From: Myrica gale
Taxonomy: Eukaryota > Streptophyta > Magnoliopsida > Fagales > Myricaceae
Assembly (NCBI GenBank): GCA_963930655.1
Contig: OZ005609.1
Location: forward strand, 18,797,001-18,861,000
Reading direction: 5' to 3'
DNA: 64,000 nt
How positions within the stretch are numbered: position 1 is the first letter of the stretch; every line of letters starts with the position of its first letter. The notes under the pieces were generated by a model. That model was not told where the DNA came from. It saw only the letters and a list, made by a program, of their open reading frames with translations, and ran no database searches. The position numbers were made by a program, and so were the translations under genes. This document shows positions 45,501 through 56,661 of the stretch, one piece after another.

Positions 45501-45683
45501 TCAACCGGGAAATGACTTAACGTACTTGATCAAGTTCCTTAACTTGGCCACATAATCATCCAGCTCTTTCAACCCATGTTGCGCAATTAAATTCAAGACA
45601 TGTGCGCAACATCTCACATGCAAAAAATCATGGTCACAAACTAAACGATGCATTATTGACAGTGATTGTAAGGATTTTTTCAA
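45501..45683 (-). pseudogene. hAT transposase middle segment
   Basis: FLHVRCCAHVLNLIAQHGLK is the conserved hAT/RICESLEEPER word that contributes to the catalytic core, followed by RNLIKYVKSFPG. The surrounding frames at 45690-46140 contain scattered matches to the catalytic region in different frames, indicating at least three frameshifts or stops in this part. Confidence 0.8.
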
Positions 45684-46148
45684 TCCCTCATTCCGACATG
45701 CAATCCTTCAACTCCATCCCAATTGTCGAACCCTTATGATCTGACACCTTACAGAATGCAAGTATCTTTTTGTGCAATTGTCAAGTACTATCAATGAAGT
45801 ATGTAGTGACAGACATATAATTCATATTTTGGACTGATGTCCATGTGTCAGTGGTAAAGCAAGCTCGTGGTCTAATAAGTAAGATACAAGCCTTCAGTCT
45901 ACACTTCTCTTCCAAGTAAAGCGTCATACAATCCTTCATTTCTGTGATTCAAGATGATACTTTAAATCGAGGCTCCAGGGTATGAATCATGTCCTTGAAC
46001 CCATCCTTGCTTACTATTCTAAAGGGAAGGTCATCCATAATTATAAACTTGACAATAACAGCTCTAATATAGCCTTAGGATCATATGAGTCTATCTTCAT
46101 CACCCTCACTTATCCACTACTTGCCCCCTTGATATCAAAAGTCAATTT

Positions 46149-46538
46149 CTATTGAGAACCATCCAATTTACTTTGAGTTCTTTTGTACATTACACAAGCC
46201 TTCAAGTGGGACCTCATAGCCGAGGTCTCTTGATCTTTGTGGTGAACCCCAGCTTTATGACCACAATGGTTGCACTTGGCCAATGGTTTGTTTGGGTCAA
46301 CTATTGATAGTATTTTAGTGAACTGTTCCCACATCGGGGATGGATTGGAAACATTCCATCTTTTCGGGGCGTGGTCAGTTGTCTCAGTTTGTTGTGCCTC
46401 TACATCTATAATTGGTAGGTCACCAATTATAGGTGTAGCCGTAGAGGCAGGGGTAGGTAAATTAAAGTTTGTTGTGGATTGCGAAGATGCAATTGGAGTT
46501 TGATGATCTAGACAATGCAAAGCCCTAAGACACCTCAT
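46149..46538 (-). pseudogene. hAT transposase N-terminus with BED zinc finger
   Basis: The residues SNPSPMWEQFTKI, KPLAKCNHCGHKAGVHHKDQ and ETSAMRSHLKAC show the BED-type zinc finger (C-x2-C ... H-x-C like) used by hAT transposases to bind DNA. Downstream frames are broken by stops and shifts, so the transposase is not functional. A domesticated gene is unlikely given the state of the rest. Confidence 0.8.
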
Positions 46539-46549
46539 TCTACCAACTT

Positions 46550-47790
46550 AACCTAAATTTAAGATAACAAAAAATGAACAAGATACAAAATTAAAAACAA
46601 CTAAACGAACAAGAACTAAAGCAATGCAACCACAATGCAAAGCCCCAAGACACACAATGGCATAACATACTACCAGAATGAAAGCAAATCTGCCTTCCAG
46701 AAAACGAAAGCAACTAAAAGTTGAATATCCAAGGAAGAGTAGCATGGATTAATCAAAATGAATTTTAGAGACGGTGAATCGATGTGCTCATCTACATAAA
46801 ACTCATCATACACTTGACATATCCTTGTAATTCGACATATTTTACTAAATTTTAGGAATTCTATTCCAATTTTGGCAATTTCCAGAATTGCCAGCACATT
46901 CAACACACTTACAAATTGCCACCTTTTTTTTAACATTGCATATCATGAATTGAATACACTTCTCACAATTTTCTCTTTCTACACTATGCACTTTAAGGTC
47001 AGCAACCTGCTGAATTCTTCACTACTTTAAACCTTTGAGCCCATATTTCCTATTTCCACCACATACCAAAGTCATTTACTACTTCCATTACCCTTTTGCC
47101 ACTAACAAGTTCAGCCCATGATTCAACATTTCTCAAAGGCTATTAACTGTAGGACTCATTATGGCCTTGCCTACTTCAGAAATTGCTGCAACAATTGGAA
47201 ATAGGTTGCCAGTGCACTAAAGAGTTAAATCAATTTAATTTCACAAAACACAACTAAAACAAATATCCAAAGAACACATCCAAAGAATACATCATATATA
47301 TTCAGTGTCGTTTAGTTTTCTACCTTCCTCAGTACTTCTGCAATTGCAAATATCCAAAGAACACATCTAATTATAAAGCAACTACTAACAACCAAATAGC
47401 TCTATAATAAAAGCACCCTAAATTATTAGCTAAATAAACAACAATTCAGAGTATGCACTTAACCTGAGTAGTGACCACTTTCTTTCGGACGATATCTATC
47501 CGCGCCCACCTGACCATTTAGAGAGTAAACAGGAATCAAGCAGAGAAGATAGAGAGAGAGAGAGAGACTAGAGACTTACAGAGAAATCGTATATTTGACT
47601 TGGACCTGTTTGTTGCGTCAGCAGACAGAGAGATGCTGGATTGCTGGTTGCGTTGCCGACTCGCCGGAGAAGACGAAGCTCAACTGTATTATTCAAGAGA
47701 AGAGAGAGAGAGAGAGAGAGTATGTATTCGAAGTTCGAAGTGAACGAACAGAGAGGATAGAGCTGCGAGACTGAGGGACTGAGAGACTAA
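46550..47790. other. 5' region of the hAT element
   Basis: On the minus strand this looks like an intron-containing leader, with CT-rich tracts (complements of GA repeats at 47551-47568 and 47701-47720). No gene is seen. Confidence 0.4.
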
Positions 47791-48660
47791 TGTTGGCTTT
47801 TAGTCACAATCAATGTTTTGATGATAACAATAGAAGTAATTGAGATGTGAAGCAAAACGGATCCAAAATGAGCACGGAGCGATCAAACAACATCACTTTC
47901 AATGGAAGTGCTCTTAAAGTGAAGACTCAAGATGTTAGGGTAAACTTTGTAACTCTAAGACTTCATCTTTAACAAGGATTTCAATCACACACATGCATAA
48001 GTCTTCCAAACTTGCATAAACCGTTTTAACATTTGTTGAAAGATTAAAACCTTTCTGATGGCTTCAGAATATCCCAAATATACTCCCAAACCTTTTTATA
48101 TACTTATGAGAAGTTAGAGTTTAAAATTGGGTATTTTAAGTTGGTCAAAATCGAGTTTTTAAATTAACCAGATCATGTGTTAAGTTGAGGCGGTCAACCG
48201 GCTCATGAAGCGGTCAACCGGCTCATGAAGCGGTCAACCGGAGCTACGACCTCCTGGTATAGCGGTTGACCGATAGCATTTAAGTTAGAGTCGTTAAGCT
48301 TCTAACAATATGACCGTTGTATAACGGTAACTTGAAGCGGTCGACTAGTTCATGTAGCGGTCGACCGACTCGTTTTAACAGATCACTCCTAAAGGTTATT
48401 AACGGCTATTTTTCTCATGAGGCCTATATAAAGCCATTCTCACGCATTTGGAAGATAACTCAATCATCCAAAATCATTTTACAAAGGCTAAGAGTGATCA
48501 AAAACCTTCCAATCCTTATTCAAACATCATTCACACATAATTTTATTTTCACGTCCTTGTTATTGTGTGAAGCCTAAGAGCTAGTTATTTCTCATTGTAA
48601 TATCTACTCCATCAAGGGAGTTTTAGAGAGAAATTTAATTCAACCATATACTTTACTAAG
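47791..48660 (+). repeat. SIRE-like copia LTR, truncated at the 3' side
   Basis: It starts TGTTGGCTTTTAGTCACAAT like the solo LTR at 27309 and shares about 290 bases with it. It then has a palindrome cluster (48188-48375) and a TATA box TATATAAA at about 48425. No end matching the solo LTR is found, so the right boundary is uncertain. Confidence 0.7.
48188..48375. repeat. Palindrome cluster CGGTCAACCG / CGGTCGACCG
   Basis: AGCGGTCAACCGGCTCATGA repeats three times in tandem at 48189-48240, and degenerate copies (CGGTTGACCG, CGGTCGACTAG, CGGTCGACCG) follow. It lies upstream of the LTR TATA box. Confidence 0.85.
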
Positions 48661-48861
48661 AGAGTGATTCTCTTGCATCCTTTCGGTGAGGGTTGTTCAT
48701 TGAAAGATGGAGTTTGGAGAGGTTTGTTCTCAAACTCGTTCTTGAGGATTGCTTGAAGAGGGTTTTCTCAAGCTCAAGTGTAAGGAAACCTTTCCCTTGG
48801 TTGAAGGGAGAATAGTGTAGAAACCTCAAGGCTCGGTAAAGGACCTTGGTTGAAATGAGAT

Positions 48862-49110
48862 TTATGTGTGTTGATATGAGACATGCATACTTGACTTGTA
48901 CGTTGGAAATGAATATTTGATGTTCAAGTACGATTAAAGTGTTGCATATCATGAATGATATGCATGAGCATTTACATGAGACGTGCATACTTAACGTGTA
49001 CTATAAAGATGTGATAGTATAGGGTGTGCTCCACTTGTTGTTGCATCCTGGCCACTCTGTCGTATGCAGAAAGATCCTCTATGAGGATACCGTATGCTAC
49101 TTTGTTAGTG
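48862..49110 (+). repeat. Dispersed repeat, copy 1 (partner at 62590)
   Basis: Shared words with 62590-62850 include TGAGACATGCAT, GTGTTGCATAT.ATGAATGAT, CTTGTTGT.GCATCCT.GCCA and AGGATAC.GTAT. It looks like an internal part of an old gypsy LTR. Confidence 0.75.
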
Positions 49111-50152
49111 ATGTAGTAAAATACCGTATCCTCACCTCGTTGCGATTAAGAGGATATTTCATAACCTTGTTGGCACACAAGATCTTGGTCTATTTTATCC
49201 CAAGAGAGTTGAATTTATTTTGCAAGGATACTCCGATGTTGATTATGCTGGTTACAAACTTGATAGAAAAAGCACTAGTTGTGCGTGTCAGTTTCTTGGC
49301 TCACTGAGGCCGAGTATATTGTTGTACATAAATATTGTGGATGAAAAAACAACACAAATATTTTAATCTTCATTTTTCTCTCATCTAGACTATGAGTGAC
49401 AACATGAGTACCATAAACCTTTCTAAAAATCCAATTAGACTCTATAGGACTAAACATATTGAGATCTCAAGGATCATTTTCGACGTGATCTTGCTCAAAA
49501 AAGTGACATTATTCTTGATTTTGTAAGCACATATATTCAACTTGTTGATATATTCTGAAAAACTCTCAATGAGGATCGTTTTTGCTTCATTTGTCGAGAG
49601 ATTGGTATGTGTTTTCCCCCCGAATGATTGATTTTTCATATGCATTGCTTATTGTATCATTCTTGTGGTGATTGGATGTTATTTGAAGTGATTATAATTT
49701 TCATGATTAATTGTATCGCATTGTACATTCTTTAGTTGAAAACATTCATTTTACACGTTTGCATGCCATGTGTTAGCACTTGAGTTCTTGTGACACTTCT
49801 AGACTTTCTTGACTGTTTTATCTAGAATATTTATGTGTTGACACTATTCATCTATGTGTCGATACACTGGTTGTTCCTACAGAAGATGGTTAAGTCAGTG
49901 CCAACATATGTTTTCATATGTGTCGACACGTAAGTCCTGTACTTGTGCAATGTGTCCACACATGCTTCAATATGTCTTGACACATATTTCAAATGGGTAG
50001 TTTATAATGTCGATTCAGTTGCTCTCATTAAATTCTAAAACCTCTTTAGATTCCTAACCCCCATAGCCCTAATTTCATTTCTAAATCCTCTCAAACTCAA
50101 CCAAGCCCTAAAACCTCTTCGTCTACTTCTCCTCTCACTGCCGAACTATTTA
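49111..50152. other. Retroelement-derived region, including TGTCGACAC words
   Basis: 49111-49330 resembles copia coding remnants. 49805-50010 has repeated TGTGTTGACAC, GTGTCGATACAC, GTGTCGACACG and TGTCTTGACACAT words related to those in the LTR at 53454. 50040-50150 is proline/serine-codon rich, like the start of an env-like ORF. Confidence 0.4.
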
Positions 50153-51600
50153 TGTAGCACCCCAAATTTTTTTCTAATTATTTAAATGTTATTTTTATTG
50201 AATTTTGAATTTTGAAATATTTGAAAAAGTTATCATGTGTTTAGAACTATTGAAATATTTATTTGATTTAAAATGGTTATCTATTTAAAAGTGTTTGACA
50301 TTTAGTGATGTTTTATCTTTATCTCTTTAGATTTGAAAGTTTTGAATTTGAATAATTCTAGAATATGTTTGAATTTTAAAATGGATACTAATCCAATCCT
50401 TTCATCGTTTCAAATTTAGAGTCCTTTAAATAGGGTTGCAATTAGTCTTTTGTAAATACTTTGTTAGTCTCTGCGAAACTGTGTTTTGATTTGGAGAATG
50501 AGGAATCAAGTGTCTTTATGAGGTTCTAGTCTAGTTCCTTGAGGTCTTCGATATTCATTGATAAAGGGTTCAAGTGTTATGAAGGTCGAGGAAAGCAGGG
50601 TTATTATGCTAGATTTTCCTAAAAGACCGAGGTGATATTGAGAATTGCAGGTTTTGTTGAAAACCATTGGAGTTTTATTTGCATTATGTTACAGTAAAAT
50701 TTTATGGAATGTTTTTGCATGCATTGGTGTAATCACGAGCCTTTTAAAAGTCTATGTTATTATTTAATGATTTATCTCATGATTTCATATGCTTACGATA
50801 TTTTATGGATGATAATTGTATGATATGTGTGAAGCATTCAACCTTGAGGCCCACAGTTCAAAGTTACAGCAATTGGTACAATGAGTGCGCAAGGAGTCTT
50901 CTTTGTCGCTGTCGCGGCCGTGATGATACCCCGTGGTCGAAAACTTTTTTTCTTCACCCACAAGAAATCTTAGAAGCATGGGTAAGGTATTATCTGGAGG
51001 AGAGTGAGAGGAAATTGTAACGCCCCGAACCCAGACAGTTAGGGGTTAGTTACATGGGGGTTGATATTAGTTATTAAGAAATAAAAAATCTTGATATTAG
51101 GGAGTTGATATTAGTTATCAAGAAATAAATCATCTTGATAACAAATTCACATTTAAAACATGAAAACAATTGAATAAAAATACTTTGTTTAAAACTCTTA
51201 AAAACTGAAAAATTACAAATAAAACTCTTAATCTAACTAAAACTCTAAGCCTTCTCTCATCTACCCACCTAGACACCACCTAACACGACTCTCAGCGTGC
51301 TCTTAAATATTATCTGTAAAGAGAGGACATATAAGGGGGTGAGTTCGACAACTCAACAAGCAAAATCATTATGCCAGGGTGCACTACATGAGCCACATTT
51401 AAGAAGTAAAAATCAATAGAAGTAACCCTCTGATAGTCGGGGTTCAAGGCGTTACAATTGCCTCTCACCCACCTCCATATAATACCTTACCTGTGCTCCT
51501 AAGATTTCTAGTGGGCGAAGAAAAAGAGTCTTCAACCACAGGCAATCATTAGGCCGCGACAGCGACAGAGAAATAGATGGGTTTTGTTGCTATTGTTCAC
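50153..51600. mobile_element. LTR-like insertion with a large foldback
   Basis: It starts TGTAGCACCCCAAATTTT at 50153. A central unit 51016-51456 is bounded by TGTAACGCCCCGAACCC and its inverse ending GGGGTTCAAGGCGTTACA. Outside it, arms 50886-51015 and 51457-51587 are inverted copies of each other (for example GCTGTCGCGGCC against GGCCGCGACAGC). These ends resemble termini of Tekay-like gypsy LTRs. Confidence 0.6.
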
Positions 51601-51639
51601 TGCGAATGGTTTTGATTTCTAGCATTGTTTGACACTGAG

Positions 51640-52650
51640 GGTTGGTCAAACTTTATTAGTTTGAGATGTGACTCTTTTCCTTATTTGGTGATGCAATAGT
51701 ATGCTAATTTTAATTTTGATATGTTTGAGATTGCATAGGGGTTTGTGAAGAGAAAAAAAGATTGACTTATCTATAAATGGGCTGAATGCTTTAGCCCTTT
51801 CCCCCAACTCAGGGGTCAAATTTTTTGAGTCATACACATGGGTTGGGCGGTCTGATATAGAGCTTATTGAGATACTCAAGGGTTTTTCGAATAACCCTGA
51901 ACTGGATGAGATAGTAAAACCAGTGGCCAATGACTTTTGTGTCCACACGAGATTGCTGCACCACATAGTTTGTAACATTATTCTTTCATGGACGGGAAAG
52001 TTTGAATAAGTTACATTTCTGGATATGATTGTTATGTATTGTCTTATCACACGACGCCAGATGAATCTCAACTATCTTCTGCAGCTTATGAGAAGTAATG
52101 GTAAGGATTGCCTTATGGGATGTTCTTCTCTCATATATTTGATCTGCATAATGTTGAGACCAATGGTGAAGAAAGGGAAAATCCAAAAGTCTCTAGGGAA
52201 TACAATCAGAAGACTTTGCGACTGATGGGCTTTGTACAGAACGAAGATGATGAATGGGTCAAAAGGGCAGTGACAACGCCTTCTCAAGAGATTCAAGAAG
52301 AAGAAGATGAGGAAGAAGAAGAGGATCCAGAGTAAATGGAACCAATGGCTGATGAGGATCGACCAGACCGTGAGATTCCAGTTCTAGACTCTCCACGTAC
52401 TCCAGCAGCTGGTCGATCAGGGTCTTCAGTATCTCATGCTACTGGACTTACTCTACTAGAGGCATCTGTTTCAGACCTCAGAGGTCATCTGTTCTCTATT
52501 CATGTTGATCTATGGATAAGTCTTGAGGATATCAAATCTATGTTGGTGTCTCATACTGAGGAGTTGGCTTTATCTATTCGTGAAGCTCGTCTTACTCACA
52601 AAGTTTACAACAAACACCTAGATACTAGTAGATCTGTGATGTAGCATTGG
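51640..52650 (+). pseudogene. Env-like ORF remnant of a plant LTR element
   Basis: Words such as RLLHHIVCNIILSWTG, VTFLDMIVMYCLITRRQMNL and LPYGMFFSHIFDLHNVETNG match the putative plant transposon protein domain (often called env-like) found after pol in several plant LTR families. An acidic EEEDEEEEEDPE tract and a coiled-coil-like tail follow. It has several breaks and is treated as a fossil. Confidence 0.65.
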
Positions 52651-53453
52651 TGGAAGACATTTAGAAGAAATACAAATGTTTTGAAGAAGTCTACGGATAT
52701 CATGATTACCTCCATCAACTGAGTTGCTATGACTATCACTCATCATGTTAATGTCTTCACCGACTCGGATAGGTATTTGCGTCCCTACATGATTGTTTGG
52801 CTTAACTGGTTCAGCCAATTGTAGAAAAATTTCATGGAAGAGTACTTGTCCCATCAGAGTTCTCGAGCTTAACCTTTACCATTTTCATTTACATTACCCT
52901 TCCTCACTTTTTGATGATGCCAAAGGGGGAGAAGTATATGTATTGATTGTCGTATTCTTTTTACATAGAGAATACATTTCCTTCCATTTCATTGCATTTT
53001 CATATATCTTTGTAATTGTTTGACTCTGATGATTGATATATAATTGCTTGTTATGGATGAATTTATGTCAATTCTTTGTATCCTTACTCTACTCTAATTC
53101 ATAATGGTATCTTATTTGATATATTCTCTCAACTATGCAAAGCCTCATAGTAGAGGTAGTATTCCTAAACTCTAAACTCCTGTTATTTTCAAGAATATTG
53201 AAGTTTTTGAGAGCTGATATCATACTAAGGAGTTTGAGAACATTGGAGGATGATATAGAAATGTTTCTATCATGTTTAAATTTTTTGGAAACCTCTAAGT
53301 ACAAAGGAGACTCTTGCAAAAATTTTCTAAAAATCCAAAGCACTTTGTAATAATTTAATTTGAAATACCTCCGTTTGTTCTCAGGGGGAGCTTTTTGTTT
53401 TTGTTGCAAATATTTTTAAAAATGAATTTGTCATCATCAAAAAAGGGGGAGAT
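52651..53453 (+). other. 3' internal region of the SIRE-like element with polypurine tract
   Basis: No frame is recognised after the env-like part. The sequence ends with CATCATCAAAAAAGGGGGAG just before 53454, the typical polypurine tract of SIRE-like elements. Confidence 0.65.
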
Positions 53454-54556
53454 TGTTAGCCCAAGCTTTATCTCGAGCTATCTAACTCGATTTTGATGAT
53501 AACAAATAAGAAAATATCTTTGGAAGTATTTTAGAATACATGATTGTCAATCCATTATTCAATCAAGAGTACTCAATGCCTATATTTGATTTAAACACCA
53601 TGACTTGCACCTAAACTATGATATTTTTAATTGTAGGATTTTTCGTGTCGACACATGGGAAGCACAGTGTCGACACTTGTGAAGATGGTGTTGACACATG
53701 GTGAAGGAAGTGTCGACACATGCCACAGGCACTTACGAGCAAGTTTTAGACTCGATGAAGATGCCGACAGATTGGCATGTAAGTGTTGACACTTGTTGCG
53801 AAATCCTAATTTTTATAAACATCGCTCAACACAAGACGATGTGGCACTTAGGGCACCTCTCCAATATTCCATAAAGGCCCTCAGGACCCTTCAATACTGA
53901 AGGCTTATAAAAGGAACCTTATGGGGAGACAGAAAATAAGACTTTTGTAAAAATTTTGCTTCTCTACTTCATCAATCTTGACCTAGTCTCCATCAAGGGA
54001 GACAAAAAATGCAAAAGACAAAGGCTGCACATTTTCCAAGAAGATCTGTTCTGCCATTATTGTCATAATCATCAGATCTTGTCTTATAACCTTATATTGT
54101 GCTTTGTTTTACTGATTTGGCTATGAGAGCTATAATTTATTCATTCTTATCATTAAAATTTGAAAACCATTTGAGTGTTGGATACACTTGGGCCTACCCA
54201 TGAGGATAGAAGAAATCTCATAGGCTTTGATATTTGTGGCAACTTGAAGAGTGAGCTCTCAAAAACTCTTGTAACGGTTACTTAGCACCCAGAAGCAAAG
54301 TTGTAGACAATATTAGATTATAGTGGAGAAGCCCAAGGAAGGCAATAGTCTTGGGGGTGGAAGTAGGCAAGTCTTGGCCGAACCACCTAAAAATCGTGGT
54401 GTTATCTCTCTTCCATACTCTCGTACTTATTGCATTCATTTATTTCTATTTGGTCTTTATTGCATTAAATATTCAGATCTGCATTTTTATAAAAAAGGGG
54501 CTAAATTCTGATAAACTCAATTCATCCCCCCTCTTAGGTTGATATTCGAACTCACA
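53454..54556 (+). repeat. 3' LTR of the SIRE-like element (about 1.1 kb)
   Basis: It begins TGTTAGCCCAAGC after the polypurine tract and ends GATATTCGAACTCACA. It has a TATA box CTTATAAAAGG at about 53907, a palindrome cluster at 53645-53815, and the words CACTTGGGCCTACCC and GGTTACTTAGCACCC shared with 55915-56661. Confidence 0.8.
53645..53815. repeat. Palindrome cluster GTGTCGACAC
   Basis: GTGTCGACACATG-type words occur at least five times with variants GTGTTGACAC. They lie 90-260 bases upstream of the LTR TATA box. Confidence 0.8.
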
Positions 54557-55439
54557 AATTAATCAATATAATGCACTCCACACGTAACATATTGTAAGCA
54601 TAAAACTACCGTAAACTATGAAACATGAAACTACCGTAAACTAAATATCAGACATAGACGAAAACGTTAATGAAAACTCGCAAGAAAAACAATGAAAGAG
54701 ACTGGAGATGATCCACGTATCTGAGCCTGAACTACAGATTAAAAGGAATGGAGAAAATATAGAGCCTCTAGTTTGATGGACAAAATGGAGCACGAACATT
54801 TGGTTCAACGAGTCTATAACTAACATGTGGCGCAATTATGCGAAACATGTTCGAACGAAAAGAAATCATTCGAATAGAACCAGGAGTCGCAGGCAACAAA
54901 GAGACATTTCCTGCAATGCCTCACTCTCCAATGAACCAAAATGGAACACCTGTGATGTCTCAATCGAACAACACTTTTGGTTTGAATGAGCTCTGACGTT
55001 GTAGCAAAGAAAAGACGTTGCCTGCAATGAGCACATAACAACGAACCATTAACGACCACCTAGCAAAAGCTATTGGAACATATGATCCTGTTCGAATGGT
55101 GACAGACCAATATTTGGCGAGGACACCAGGTCATCGCAGATGTTTCAATTTAGCGACGATTAGAACATGTCGTTGAGAAAACATCTCGGTTGAATGAGAG
55201 TTTCTAATTGAACGAAAGTTTTAATGTTGCGTTGAAAACGTTTCGTCATTGAAAATATCTATCCTACAGCAACTAAATTATTTGCAATGAAATTAATTAA
55301 GTCATTGTTGAATACCGTTCGAACGAAAAGATTCGTTCGAACAATTGTTGCTGCACTATTTTATTTATTTAAAGGCTTTTTCTTCTCGTTCGAACAGATA
55401 TTTTGGCAACTATTTTTTGTTTCGACACTGAAGAAGTTG
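54557..55439. other. Intervening repeat with GTTCGAACG words
   Basis: No gene is seen. GTTCGAACGAAAAG occurs twice (about 54850 and 55318), with GTTCGAACAATTG, GTTCGAACAGAT and GTTCGAATGG nearby. ACTACCGTAAACTA repeats at 54607 and 54630. Confidence 0.45.
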
Positions 55440-55852
55440 TAAGTCCTAGGATTAAGGCAACCCAAGAGAGTGGTGAATTGGGTTTCCAAACTTTTTCGCT
55501 CTTAACCCCCAATATCGTGTTTGCAAAGTAAAGGCTAATTTAGCACAAGTATATTGATGCAATAATTAAATAAGTGTTAAATGTAAAGAGAAGTGTTAGA
55601 GAAGCAAACACAAAATTTTTAGGTGGTTCGGCAAACCGCCTACATCCACTCCTCAAGCTCCTTTACCGAGCCTTGAGTTTTTCCCACTATCTTCCAAATA
55701 GCTTACACTCTAGCTTCCGGGTGCTAGAGAATCGTACAAGTGTTTTTTCCTGGATCAACACTCACAACCCTTTTCCCCGGGACGACATTTTATGTTTCTT
55801 CGCTGATAACATAAACAAAACTTTTCTTGGCTTTTGTGCACAATCAATATTC
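55440..55852 (-). repeat. Inverted SIRE-like LTR fragment
   Basis: Read on the minus strand it contains CCGAACCACCTAAAAAT and AATTCACCACTCTCTTGGG, the same features as the plus-strand LTRs at 53454 and 27309. It is cut on its right by the CACTA tip. Confidence 0.65.
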
Positions 55853-55914
55853 TAGCGACCAAATTAGTTTCGCCGCTGAAACTTTTGCCGCTGAAAGTCA
55901 GATCTGTTGTAGTG
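55853..55914. mobile_element. CACTA transposon end fragment
   Basis: The right end reads, inverted, CACTACAACAGATCTGAC followed by TTTCAGCGGCAAAAGTTTCA and GCGGCGAAAC. Only about 60 bases remain, wedged between two LTR fragments. Confidence 0.6.
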
Positions 55915-56661
55915 TTATTTTAAAATGACATCAGCTCTCATTTATGACGTCAAGGCACCTTATTACAATAAAGCCCTTGGGGCCCACTCAATACTAAAGG
56001 CTTATAAATTGAACAAGATGAAGAGAGAAAAGGTCACCACTTGCATCGTCATTCATGACCTAACCTACCAAGAGAGAGAAAGAGCTTGAAGAAGAAAATT
56101 TGCACGAATCCCATGGAAGCTACTGCTGCCACCTGCGATTATTACAACTTTCATTCTCTGATATTTTCTTCTTGCTCATTATTGTGCATTGTATTTTGAC
56201 ATCAAGCATTAATAATTATTATTTATTACCTCTTTCATCAAACCTTTAAAAAATATTAAAGTGTGGAAACACTTGGGCCTACCCGTAAGGTTAGAAGAAA
56301 ATTTACCGTGAGTGTAAGATTTGTTGTAAGGGTTGTAGCGTGGCCTCGACAAAATGCTTGTAACGGTTACTTAGCACCCGAAAGGTAAGGTGTGATTACT
56401 ATTGAATAATAGTAGAGAGAAAGCCCAAGGAAGGCAACAACCTTGGGTGTAGACGTAGGAAATCTTGGTCCAACCACTTAAAAATATCAGTGCTATCTCT
56501 CTACCTTTACTCTCTATTATTTATTGTGGTTCTTTATTGTGCTGTGATTTATTACACTCGAAACGCTTTTAGATTTGAGTTGATTATGAAAAGGTTTCAG
56601 TTTTATTAAAACCCAATTCACTCCCGCCTCTTGGGTTGTTATTTAGACTCATATTAAAACA
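55915..56661 (+). repeat. SIRE-like LTR, 5' truncated
   Basis: From GACATCAGCTCTCATTTATG on it aligns with 53840-54556: GGCTTATAAATTG (TATA), ACACTTGGGCCTACCCGTAA, GTAACGGTTACTTAGCACCC, CCCAAGGAAGGCAA, CCCAATTCACTCC. It is more diverged, hence a different insertion. Confidence 0.75.

Larger units (their letters stand above)
43267..47790 (-). mobile_element. Decayed hAT transposon with transposase remnants
   Basis: A possible terminus TAGGAGTGTATAACGG at 43267 resembles the TAGGGGTGT ends of plant hAT elements. Next to it lie subterminal words TTAGCGGACTTAGCGGAAG and GATAGCGGAA. The transposase fragments read on the minus strand (46538 down to 44309). The other end would lie near 47790, where GA-rich, 5' untranslated-like sequence is cut by an LTR. 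No target-site duplication was found. Confidence 0.7.

Noticed and set aside
48188-48375. CRISPR-like regular repeats
   Set aside because: The units are tandem, palindromic and in a plant LTR, without unique spacers or cas genes; the same applies to 4797-4985 and 53645-53815.
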